Assembly: GCA_022563615.1 (NCBI GenBank)
Contig: JADFMZ010000135.1
Coordinates: forward strand, 1 to 7,878
Direction: 5' to 3'
From: Planctomycetota bacterium
GTDB taxonomy: Bacteria > Planctomycetota > Phycisphaerae > UBA1845
DNA length: 7,878 nucleotides
The notes beneath the pieces are model-generated. The model was not told where the DNA came from. It saw only the letters and a list, made by a program, of their open reading frames with translations, and made no database searches. The position numbers were made by a program, and so were the translations under genes. Below are positions 1-5,760 of the stretch, one piece after another. Position 1 is the first letter of the stretch. Every line of letters starts with the position of its first letter.

Positions 1-375
1 GGCGGGGATGATCGACGTTGCGTGTTCGAACCACGGTTTCCGTGTGCGGATCCTCTGCTTCGCCCTGAAAGGGCACAACAGGATAGCCCAGGGCAACGCC
101 CTGGGAGTCGATTCGGTCCGACGCAACGCGAGCCCTGAAAGGGCGGGATAAGGTTATTCCACCCTTTCAGGGTTTTCGTACGCCTTTCAGGGTTTTCGTA
201 CGCCTTTCAGGGTTTTCGTACGCCTTTCAGGGTTTTCGCGCACATGGATCACTAGAACCCAGGGCGTTGCCCTGGGCTAATCTAAGGCGCCCCTTTGGGG
301 CTGGGGGCTGTTCGATGCACCCGCGATTCGAACGTGCGACAAATCATGTCTGCCCGCCGATTCTGTGACGCGCCG
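1..375. repeat. Composite multi-hairpin repeat element, copy 1 (left end cut by window)
   Basis: This stretch carries an ordered set of perfect short palindromes: GCCCTGAAAGGGC at 62-74, CCCAGGGCAACGCCCTGGG at 87-105, GCCCTGAAAGGGC at 132-144, then the reverse-complement types CCCTTTCAGGG at 162-172 and CCCAGGGCGTTGCCCTGGG at 258-276, and finally GCCCCTTTGGGGC at 289-301. The same order, with similar joining sequence, recurs at 2228-2526, starting with the shared word GGCGGGGATGATCGACG (1-17 and 2228-2244) and ending with shared words such as TGCCCGCCGAT (351-361). The hairpins are nearly invariant while the joining sequence differs. It resembles a REP/BIME- or MITE-like non-autonomous repeat. 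No open frame in it looks like a real gene. The left terminus is outside the window and the right limit is approximate. Confidence 0.85.
161..240. repeat. Four tandem 20-bp units inside composite repeat copy 1
   Basis: Units at 161-180, 181-200, 201-220 and 221-240 share CCTTTCAGGGTTTTCG. Units 2 and 3 are identical, unit 1 differs in its first bases and unit 4 in its last two. Copy 2 of the element has only one equivalent hairpin (2385-2397), so this is a local expansion of one hairpin module. Only the first unit keeps the full stem: A161 and T173 replace the G and C seen in copy 2, so pairing is preserved. The units abut with no spacers, so this is not a CRISPR array. Confidence 0.9.
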
Positions 376-402
376 GACGTCAAAGCCGGGCCGCCTCCAA
401 GG

Positions 403-431
403 TTGACCACTCCAGCTCTGGCCGTTACTTT
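403..431 (+). promoter_or_regulatory. Possible weak sigma-70-type promoter for the lipoprotein gene
   Basis: TTGACC at 403-408 (five of six matches to the -35 consensus) is followed after 17 bases by TACTTT at 426-431 (three of six at -10). It lies between the composite repeat and the lipoprotein gene. The -10 is poor, so this is only a candidate. Downstream, TCTCCG (461-466) and CGGAGA (473-478) can pair and would cover the purine-rich GGAGAGG at 474-480. Confidence 0.25.
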
Positions 432-506
432 GTCTCGAGTCCACGGTAGGAAAATCGAATTCTCCGCGCGGTCGGAGAGGCCGCCGTTGATGTTGGGGTG
501 CATTGG

Positions 507-1415
507 ATGTTCGGACGTTTCCGATACTCATTCGTGACCTGCGCGGCTCTACTTTGCGCGCTATCCGGCACGGCTTGCCGGGAGATTGAACCACCCCGTT
601 CCTACGACCGCGACCTGGGGACCGACGGCGCTCCGCTTCCGCCCACCGGCTTGACATGGCTTGAGCCCAAGGTGAAGGACGGGCGGGCTCAGTGGCATCC
701 GTTCCGCGATCCGACGAAAGAGCAGCCGGATGCGACCGCCGAGGCCGGCGCTGACGCGGGAACCGATGGAATCCAAACCCAACTCCGGGAAATGTTGGTC
801 GAGTACAACAAGCTCCTGAGCGAGGAGCGGTATGACGAACTTTCCGATTTTTTTGTCGAGAGTCAGGTCGATGCGGCTGAGCAGCTCATGCAGACGTTTC
901 CGGCCTTGCTCGTAAAGTTTCGTGAGCTGAACGAGGCGCTTCCGCAACCCGTCATCCAATTCACCAAGGTGCTGGAGGCCATGACTCCTCAGACGGCCTT
1001 TCGTCTCGAAGTGGAAGCGATCAAGGTCGTGAGCCGATCGGAGGCGACCGGCCGGCTCAAGCCGGTGCCGGGTCCGTTTGCAGCCTCGCCCGGCGACGCC
1101 GGCGCGCAGGTGCGATTCGTTCAGGGTGAGGACGAATATTGGTATTTCGATCTTCCCGCCCTGGCAGCCATTACTCCGAGGCTGACTGCGTTTCAACAAC
1201 AGGCCGACATGCTCGACCAATTGATCGCGGGCATAAAGTCAGGACAGGTTCCCGGTGACATCATTGCGGAACAATTGGGCTCGCAACTGGAAGTGTTGAA
1301 ACAATGGGACCAAGGCGGCGAGGCGGAGGCTCCGACTCAGGCGAATGGCCAAGACGCCGAGGCTGATGAATCCAAACGGGCCACGACGGGCGCCTCGGCT
1401 GCGACCGGTGGCTGA
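507..1415 (+). CDS. Predicted secreted lipoprotein, hypothetical
   Basis: I do not recognise a named family. From ATG 507 the product is about 302 residues. It starts with a basic segment (MFGRFRYSF), then a hydrophobic stretch, then LSGTAC, a plausible but non-canonical lipobox (Gly at -3), giving lipid-modified Cys24. A mature region rich in Pro, Asp and Ala follows, with an Ala/Asp-rich linker near residues 75-90. Next come predicted helices (EYNKLLSEERYDELSDFF) and strand-like pieces (EVEAIKVV, VRFVQGEDEYWYFDLP). This helices-then-strands pattern is reminiscent of NTF2-like domains, but that is a guess. The tail from about residue 270 is low-complexity Ala/Glu/Gln/Thr. GTG 498 would add three residues, but that codon lies in the repeat word GTTGGGGTGCAT, so I prefer ATG 507. 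GGAGAGG at 474-480 is better spaced for a 15-codon out-of-frame ORF (490-537) that overlaps this start. The next gene starts 92 bases downstream. Confidence 0.75.
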   Translation: MFGRFRYSFVTCAALLCALSGTACREIEPPRSYDRDLGTDGAPLPPTGLTWLEPKVKDGRAQWHPFRDPTKEQPDATAEAGADAGTDGIQTQLREMLVEYNKLLSEERYDELSDFFVESQVDAAEQLMQTFPALLVKFRELNEALPQPVIQFTKVLEAMTPQTAFRLEVEAIKVVSRSEATGRLKPVPGPFAASPGDAGAQVRFVQGEDEYWYFDLPALAAITPRLTAFQQQADMLDQLIAGIKSGQVPGDIIAEQLGSQLEVLKQWDQGGEAEAPTQANGQDAEADESKRATTGASAATGG

Positions 1416-1507
1416 TCCAGGCATCGCAGAGGATTGGCCGCTTCCTAAGGGCGCGACTCCGAAGAGATGTTTCTCAGACGCGCCATTCGAAAACCCCAAG
1501 AGCGGAC

Positions 1508-2053
1508 ATGTCTGACGACGTTCTTTCCGTACACAGCTTGGTCGAGGCCTATTGCTACCTGATGGCTACGCCCTGCCCGGCATGTGGAAAGGGGCCTCTA
1601 TGTGGTGCGTCGCCCAAGCCCTTGGACACTGCCGGAGGTCGACGGACCGTGGCCATCGAGGCGACCTGCCCGACTTGTGAGGCGGTCCGGAGGCTGTGCT
1701 TTGGGATTCCCGCCGACGCCCCAACATCCGATTCCGACGAGTTCGGTGTCGTCAATCCTACGACGGAACCGTCGCGGATTCTGGACGTAGCCCAATGGAT
1801 CATGTTGCACGAGATATGCGCGGAATCGGCCCGCAAAGAAAAAACCCCGGCGCAGACCCGTCGGTTGAATCTCAAAGCCGCCCGGTGTTTGGAGGAGGCC
1901 CTGAAGTTCTACGATGAGGTTGGCAACGATCTTCCACCTTCGGAGGGTTTCTTCCAGGAAGCCACGCGGCGGCGGTTTCGGCAAAACCCGGAGCGATTTT
2001 CGAGGCGGCGTCTGTTGAACCTTCGAGCGGGTCTTCCCAAGCCGTTGCCGTGA
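1508..2053 (+). CDS. Small zinc-ribbon protein, hypothetical
   Basis: The 181-residue product carries two CxxC knuckles, CPAC at residues 23-26 and CPTC at 54-57, about 28 residues apart, which is the spacing of a four-Cys zinc ribbon. After it comes NPTTEPSRILDVAQWIMLHE (about residues 82-101), an Arg/Lys-rich helical part with LKAARCLEEALKFYDE, and a basic end containing FRQNPERFSRRRLLNLR. From memory this layout (CPAC, CxxC, a DxxQW helix, an ALKFY helix, then RxxPERF) is common in uncharacterised planctomycete proteins. No signal peptide or membrane segment is visible, so it is probably cytoplasmic. The start at ATG 1508 has only a weak purine-rich AAGAGCGG upstream. It follows the lipoprotein gene by 92 bases in the same direction and could share its transcript. 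The function is unknown; DNA, RNA or protein binding through the ribbon is possible. Confidence 0.8.
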   Translation: MSDDVLSVHSLVEAYCYLMATPCPACGKGPLCGASPKPLDTAGGRRTVAIEATCPTCEAVRRLCFGIPADAPTSDSDEFGVVNPTTEPSRILDVAQWIMLHEICAESARKEKTPAQTRRLNLKAARCLEEALKFYDEVGNDLPPSEGFFQEATRRRFRQNPERFSRRRLLNLRAGLPKPLP

Positions 2054-2078
2054 ACGAGGCCCATGAGGGTTGGAGCGG

Positions 2079-2101
2079 CTCAGCGGGAGCTTCGCCCTCC
2101 C
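2079..2101 (-). repeat. Short dispersed repeat (GGGAGGGCGAAGCT type), copy 1
   Basis: Read on the minus strand this is GGGAGGGCGAAGCTCCCGCT followed by GAG. It matches 6966-6988 on the plus strand at 20 of 23 positions. In one frame it reads WEGEAPAEP, a spurious peptide I recall from many planctomycete intergenic translations. It starts 25 bases past the stop of the zinc-ribbon gene. A 9-bp direct repeat, CCCATGAGG, occurs at 2060-2068 and 2099-2107 on either side of its core. Confidence 0.6.
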
Positions 2102-2206
2102 ATGAGGCCATTGCTCCGTTCAAGGCTGGCCAAGCAATAGTGCCGTGAAGTCCGGGGGCGACGGCTTGTGCGGCCGGGCCGTCCGCCACGTCGATTCCTC
2201 GCTACA

Positions 2207-2537
2207 GTTGGGGTGCATGACACTTTAGGCGGGGATGATCGACGGTGCGAAGACGGGCGCCATCTTCCGCGTGCGGGTTCTCCCTCTGCCCTGAAAGGGC
2301 ACAATATAACAGCCCAGGGCAACGCCCTGGGATTTGGTGGGCGAGACGAAGGCAAGCCCTGAAAGGGCGGCATAGGCGTACTCCGCCCTTTCAGGGCTCG
2401 CAGTGTCCCGCACTGAATCAGTCCCAGGGCGTTGCCCTGGGCTGGTCTAAGACGCCCCTTCGGGGCTGTTCTATGCTCCCGCGGTTCAGACATGCGACGG
2501 ATGACACTTGCCCGCCGATGCTGTCATGCACCCCTAC
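2207..2537. repeat. Composite multi-hairpin repeat element, copy 2, with terminal inverted repeats
   Basis: It has the same ordered palindromes as copy 1: GCCCTGAAAGGGC at 2288-2300, CCCAGGGCAACGCCCTGGG at 2313-2331, GCCCTGAAAGGGC at 2356-2368, GCCCTTTCAGGGC at 2385-2397, CCCAGGGCGTTGCCCTGGG at 2423-2441 and GCCCCTTCGGGGC at 2454-2466. An extra hairpin CAGTG-tcccg-CACTG lies at 2401-2415. The ends are inverted: GTTGGGGTGCATGACA at 2207-2222 pairs with TGTCATGCACCCCTAC at 2522-2537 at 15 of 16 positions, and pairing resumes weakly inward (GGCGGG with CCCGCC). The left half is roughly the reverse complement of the right half, so the whole element could form one large stem or cruciform. No target-site duplication is evident. 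It fills most of the gene-free 2054-2669 stretch. The rest of that stretch holds only a short repeat, a GACGGC/GCCGTC stem at 2160-2183, and the promoter at 2560-2587. Confidence 0.85.
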
Positions 2538-2559
2538 CGGTGTCGCCCGCTTCGAATCC

Positions 2560-2587
2560 TTGAGTACGCGGAAAGAGCCGCTATAAT
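2560..2587 (+). promoter_or_regulatory. Sigma-70-like promoter of the three-gene envelope unit
   Basis: TTGAGT at 2560-2565 and a perfect TATAAT at 2582-2587 are separated by 16 bases. Transcription would start near 2594, leaving a leader of about 75 bases before ATG 2670. The promoter sits 23 bases beyond the right inverted end of composite repeat copy 2 and faces the unit at 2670-4989. It is the best promoter match I found in the window. Planctomycete promoters are not always E. coli-like, so this is a candidate. Confidence 0.55.
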
Positions 2588-2669
2588 TCGACATCGCCGA
2601 GGCGTCAGGCCAAAGGGGTGATGCCGTTGGGCGATCCGGGCGAATGTGCGTAACACGAAGGTGGCGGTC

Positions 2670-3116
2670 ATGCCTGAAACCAGCACCCTACCACAGCCGG
2701 CGGTAGTCGTTCCGCCCGCAAGGCGTTCGCCGCACCCGGTATACTGGTTGATCGCAGCGGCCCTGGTCGTGATTGCCGTGGGGCAGCTCATTCGCCCTGC
2801 GGGCCCACCCTGGGACCGAGTGGCCCTGGGGCAGACCGGCGGCGGAGTCGGCGCCCGGGGGGTGTTCGCGTTTTCAGGCCAGCTCAGCAAGGGCACCTAT
2901 GGCGTCTACCTCGTGGACGCGGACACGATGACGATTTGGGTGTACGAATATCTATCTCAGAAGGGGTGCCTGCGTCTGGCGGCTTCGCGAACCTGGAGGT
3001 ATGATCGATACTTGGAGAACTACAATATCTGCGATCTGCCGCCCGATGTTGTCGAGCAGATGGTCGAACAACAGCGGGCGCTTCGACTTCAAAGCAGTGA
3101 AAGTCAGATGCCCTGA
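2670..3116 (+). CDS. Single-pass membrane protein, hypothetical
   Basis: From ATG 2670 the product has 148 residues. A Pro-rich N-terminus with RRSPHP is followed by one hydrophobic segment (YWLIAAALVVIAVGQLI, about residues 25-41). A Gly-rich linker comes next, then a compact domain with alternating strand-like pieces: GVFAFSGQLSKGTYGVYLVD, then TMTIWVYEYL, then CLRLAASRTWRYDRYLENYN, and a helical Glu/Gln/Arg-rich tail. With positive charges before the membrane segment, the C-terminal domain is probably outside the cytoplasm. I recall similar unnamed planctomycete proteins with a GVYLVD/YEY/LRLAAxRxxxYDxxLEDxN pattern, but give no function. GTG 2646 would add eight residues; ATG 2670 is preferred because AAGGTGG lies just upstream, though only 4 bases away. 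It is the first gene behind the 2560-2587 promoter, and the next gene starts about 40 bases after its stop. Confidence 0.75.
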   Translation: MPETSTLPQPAVVVPPARRSPHPVYWLIAAALVVIAVGQLIRPAGPPWDRVALGQTGGGVGARGVFAFSGQLSKGTYGVYLVDADTMTIWVYEYLSQKGCLRLAASRTWRYDRYLENYNICDLPPDVVEQMVEQQRALRLQSSESQMP

Positions 3117-3156
3117 CACCGCATGCGCCGTGCATCACGAAAGCGAGCCTTAGGTG

Positions 3157-4107
3157 ATGGCCAAGATGTTTTACTCCGCTCCTGAAGCGGCCCAAAAAAT
3201 TGGTAACACAGAGGATGGGCTCAAGGCTTTGGTGCGCGACGGCAAGCTCCGCGAGTTCCGCGACGCTGGATCGGTCAACTACAAAGTCGCGGATGTCGAT
3301 GCACTCGCCGTGGAGCTAGGGACCGACGGCACGTCCGGGTCCGCAGCGTCCGCAAGCGGCGCCATCGTTCTTGAGCCGGCCGAGGACTCCACGATTGGTC
3401 TGGCCTCTTCCGGCAGCGACATCCTGAGCTTGGACGAGTCTGATGCCGGCGATACCGCCATGGGAACCAAGGGCGGCTCGACGGCCACCCAAATCAGCAA
3501 AGAGGGAAGCTCCGTCCCTTCGGTAGGCATCAACGTCTTCGATGACGAGGATCTGGACGAGCAGGTGGACCCACTTGCCCAAACAGCCGTAACCGATGTG
3601 GCCGGCCTGGGGCTCGAGGGGGTAGGCAGCGGCTCGGGGATCATGGAACTGACCAGAGAGAGTGATGACACCTCGCTGGGGCAGGAGCTATTGGCCGAGA
3701 TCTATACGCCCGGCGAGGAGGGCAAGGAAGAAGGTGACGTCGAGTTGGGCGACGCGACTCGGGCCGGCCTGGACGAGGCGCTTCCCGAGGCGTCGGAGGA
3801 GAAGGAACCCGGCGAAGCGTTGCTGGAACCCGGTGCGGAACCGCGGCCGGGGCAAGCCCGCGTGGGCGTTGCCGAGGCGGTGCAGTACGGTCCGGATCCC
3901 GTTTCATCGGGTTTGACCGCGCTCATGGTGGTGGCGGTGGCGGTAATGCTTGTCGCGGGGTTGGGCTCGGCGGCGCTGGTTCGCGGCATTACACCGTCGC
4001 TCTTGCAATGGATCTATGGACACCTGGCCATGTTCGCCGGGGCGGCGTTTGGGATTAGTGTTGTGGCGGCGGTTGTCACCTATTTTTTGGTGAAGCGTTC
4101 GGGTTAG
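3157..4107 (+). CDS. Membrane-anchored protein with N-terminal MerR/excisionase-like helix-turn-helix
   Basis: The product has about 316 residues. Residues 4-54 look like an HTH_17/excisionase-type domain: YSAPEAAQKIG, then a second helix, then GKLREFRDAGSVNYKVADVD, the usual wing and last helix. A long acidic, Ser/Gly/Asp/Glu-rich linker follows, carrying GSGSGIMELTRESDDTSLGQ near residues 158-177, which I recall as a conserved stretch in planctomycete relatives. Two hydrophobic segments (about 253-276 and 289-312) end the protein, with KRSG last. The HTH therefore most likely sits in the cytoplasm on a flexible acidic tether. GTG 3154, ATG 3157 and ATG 3166 are all possible starts; AGGTG at 3152-3156 suits 3166, and AAGCGAG suits 3157. 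It lies between a membrane protein and an OmpA-type lipoprotein in one apparent operon. DNA binding is plausible but not shown; the HTH-like fold could instead serve protein contacts. Confidence 0.8.
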   Translation: MAKMFYSAPEAAQKIGNTEDGLKALVRDGKLREFRDAGSVNYKVADVDALAVELGTDGTSGSAASASGAIVLEPAEDSTIGLASSGSDILSLDESDAGDTAMGTKGGSTATQISKEGSSVPSVGINVFDDEDLDEQVDPLAQTAVTDVAGLGLEGVGSGSGIMELTRESDDTSLGQELLAEIYTPGEEGKEEGDVELGDATRAGLDEALPEASEEKEPGEALLEPGAEPRPGQARVGVAEAVQYGPDPVSSGLTALMVVAVAVMLVAGLGSAALVRGITPSLLQWIYGHLAMFAGAAFGISVVAAVVTYFLVKRSG

Positions 4108-4125
4108 GAAAATGGCTATCAGAGC

Positions 4126-4133
4126 GGGAGGTG
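4126..4133 (+). promoter_or_regulatory. Strong Shine-Dalgarno fixing the OmpA-type lipoprotein start
   Basis: GGGAGGTG ends four bases before ATG 4138, which favours that codon over the overlapping in-frame TTG at 4135. The site lies inside an eight-codon reading frame (ATG 4112, MAIRAGGV, TGA 4136-4138) whose stop overlaps the start as TGATG, so translational coupling is possible. Confidence 0.6.
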
Positions 4134-4137
4134 TTTG

Positions 4138-4989
4138 ATGCGTGGCAGCGGGTGGATGGCAGGCGTGATCGCGGGAGTTTTCATGGTGGTTTGGGGCGGC
4201 GGGTGTGTGTCGATGAATGAGCACCGCCTGGTCAAGGCGGAAAACCGCTCGCTTGCGGCTCAGAAAGAGGCGCTGGCGCAAGAACTGTTTGATGCGCGGA
4301 TGTCCGGTGACTCGGTCAGGAGTCGAACCGCGGCGCTCGAGCGCGAAATGGACACCAAGAACGAACTTCTGACCAATTTACGCAGTGAAAACGAGATTCT
4401 CGACGACATGCGGAAGATGGCGCTGGGAGAGCTGGAAAGAATCGCTGGGCGGCAAACGCTCGGTGAGATTACCATGGTCGGGCCGAAGCTGCCCAAGCAG
4501 CTCGACTCTGCCCTCAAACGATTTGCCGAGCAGCATCCTTCCATGGTGGACTATGATCCGGCGCGCGGATCGGTCAAATGGAAGGCAGACCTGCTCTTTG
4601 CCCTGGGAAGCGACGTGGTCAAGAACTCTTCGATGGAGGTTCTACGTGGTTTCAGTGAGGTCATCCAATCGCCGGCTGCTACCGGGTTTGAGGTGATCGT
4701 CGTGGGGCACACGGACAATCGCCCGATCGTCAAACCGGAGACCAAGCAGCGTCATCCGACGAACTGGCACCTGTCGGCCCATCGCGCCATCGCGGTGGCC
4801 AGCGCCCTCCAACGGTTTGCCTACTCGCCTTCGCGGATCGGCGTGATGGGGTACGGTCAATACCGCCCCATTGGGGACAACAGCCGGGAAGCCGGCGCCA
4901 GTCAGAACCGTCGGGTCGAAATCTACCTCGTTCCGACCGGGTCCATCGTTCAGGCCTCGGCAGGTGTGTCCGGCCGGTCGAAACCGTAG
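4138..4989 (+). CDS. OmpA/Pal-type peptidoglycan-binding lipoprotein with coiled coil
   Basis: The 283-residue product begins with a short signal (MRGSGWMAGVIAGVFMVVWG) and a Gly-Gly-Gly-Cys lipobox-like site, with lipid Cys23. Residues about 28-103 are charged, heptad-like and predicted coiled coil. Residues about 145-265 form an OmpA C-terminal domain: LLFALGSDVVKNSS, then VIVVGHTDNRPI, NWHLSAHRAIAVASAL, VMGYGQYRPIGDN and NRRVEIYL. D193 (in HTDN) and R216 (in LSAHR) match the two positions known in OmpA-like domains to hold the diaminopimelate carboxylate. The insertion between them is longer than in Pal, as in MotB/OmpA-family proteins of the TDNxPI type. It should anchor in a membrane and grip the cell wall across the coiled-coil spacer. 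It starts 30 bases after the HTH-membrane gene, so co-transcription is likely. No flagellar or Tol genes are nearby. Confidence 0.9.
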   Translation: MRGSGWMAGVIAGVFMVVWGGGCVSMNEHRLVKAENRSLAAQKEALAQELFDARMSGDSVRSRTAALEREMDTKNELLTNLRSENEILDDMRKMALGELERIAGRQTLGEITMVGPKLPKQLDSALKRFAEQHPSMVDYDPARGSVKWKADLLFALGSDVVKNSSMEVLRGFSEVIQSPAATGFEVIVVGHTDNRPIVKPETKQRHPTNWHLSAHRAIAVASALQRFAYSPSRIGVMGYGQYRPIGDNSREAGASQNRRVEIYLVPTGSIVQASAGVSGRSKP

Positions 4990-5278
4990 TTCCATACTTG
5001 CGCAAGACGGCTTGCAGAACCCGAGGCGGAATAGGCGCCCGGGCGGCGTCGCATGGTTGGGTTTGACCGTGGAGAAGCGTCACGGATTGCTCTTGGGTGT
5101 GCCACTGCTCTTGAGCAGTGCACGAACTTCACAACAATCGGCGTGCGCATTGCTTGAAAGCGGTGGCGCACAACCATAGGGCGCTGCCCGTTACCCGCAA
5201 ATTGAGGCGCGATGGTGCAGCAGGGCGCTATCGGCCCGCTTGGTGTCGGATCGCGGCACATCGATTCCTGAGACTGTA
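4990..5278. other. Intergenic stretch with a strong inverted repeat (5099-5123)
   Basis: I see no convincing gene here. CACTGCTC (5103-5110) and GAGCAGTG (5113-5120) are perfect inverted halves separated by TT, and GTG (5099-5101) can also pair with CAC (5121-5123) across a one-base bulge. The word TGCTCTTG occurs at 5088-5095 and again at 5106-5113 within the palindrome. No T-run follows, so it is not a classic terminator. It could be an operator for the downstream pyrophosphatase gene or an RNA hairpin ending the envelope operon. No clear promoter is seen. Confidence 0.5.
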
Positions 5279-5704
5279 ATGGAGCCCGCCGTGTTGGAGG
5301 ATATGTTTGAGAAGCAGGCAGCGCTGAACAAGCGCATCGGCTACGACACCAAGTCGCTCCACGAACAATTTGACGCCCTGCAAGCCGGTCGGTGGCTCAA
5401 CGATTACATCAACGCCGCCGCCAACGAGCTTGAAGAACTCCGGGACTGTACGTTCTGGAAGCATTGGTGTGCTGAAGCGAAGCAGGGGCAGCGCTTCGCC
5501 GTCCACGACTTGCAGAACGCCCGCGTCGAGGTGATCGACCTGCTCTTTTTTTGGATCAGCATGGCTCAATGCGTTGGCCTTAACGCGGAAGATGTGCACA
5601 ACCTGTATCTTCAAAAACTCCGCGTGAATCACCAGCGCCAGGAAGATAAGTATTCGATGTCGGCCAAGGACGAAACCGACAACAAGGGCATATCCCTGGA
5701 CTGA
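5279..5704 (+). CDS. All-alpha NTP pyrophosphatase, dUTPase-2 type
   Basis: The product has 141 residues from ATG 5279. The all-alpha NTP-pyrophosphatase signature is visible: NELEEL gives E..E (residues 50 and 53), and RVEVIDLLFF gives E..D (84 and 87), the metal-binding acids. An N-terminal helix MFEKQAALNKRIG and the late motif LRVNHQRQEDKYSMSAKDET, then DNKGI, fit dimeric dUTPase-like proteins, where a VNxxRQxxxY helix and a following DDN element help bind the nucleotide. The likely reaction is hydrolysis of dUTP (or a related dNTP) to the monophosphate and pyrophosphate in the cytoplasm, protecting DNA from uracil. The TTG at 5240 would add 13 residues unlike the family; ATG 5303 has GGAGG only two bases upstream and would cut into the first helix. 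It appears to be a single-gene unit. The exact substrate (dUTP, dCTP or MazG-like breadth) cannot be told from sequence. Confidence 0.75.
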   Translation: MEPAVLEDMFEKQAALNKRIGYDTKSLHEQFDALQAGRWLNDYINAAANELEELRDCTFWKHWCAEAKQGQRFAVHDLQNARVEVIDLLFFWISMAQCVGLNAEDVHNLYLQKLRVNHQRQEDKYSMSAKDETDNKGISLD

Positions 5705-5760
5705 CCCGTTTCGTAGATGGGCACGTTGGAACCCGGCAGGTCAGGGCGTGGATTGGCTCC

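Noticed and set aside
161..240. CRISPR-like array
   Set aside because: The repeat units are 20 bp and abut directly, with no unique spacers, no leader and no cas genes nearby.
561..1220. 219-codon minus-strand frame opposite the lipoprotein gene
   Set aside because: The plus-strand frame has a signal peptide and sensible composition, while the minus frame is a GC-rich mirror with no start signal or recognisable domain.
2225..2586. Overlapping reading frames of 60-140 codons on both strands across the composite repeat
   Set aside because: They run straight through the palindromes, are rich in Arg, Pro and Gly, lack ribosome sites, and equivalent frames arise from any copy of the hairpin words.
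4138..4989. MotB flagellar stator identity for the OmpA-type protein
   Set aside because: It has a lipoprotein signal rather than a MotB membrane helix with the proton-carrying Asp, and there is no motA beside it.
4871..5261. Small genes in the gap after the OmpA-type lipoprotein (102-codon plus frame, 103-codon minus frame)
   Set aside because: The plus frame begins inside the lipoprotein gene out of frame, neither has a ribosome site or recognisable motif, and the gap's palindrome interrupts both.
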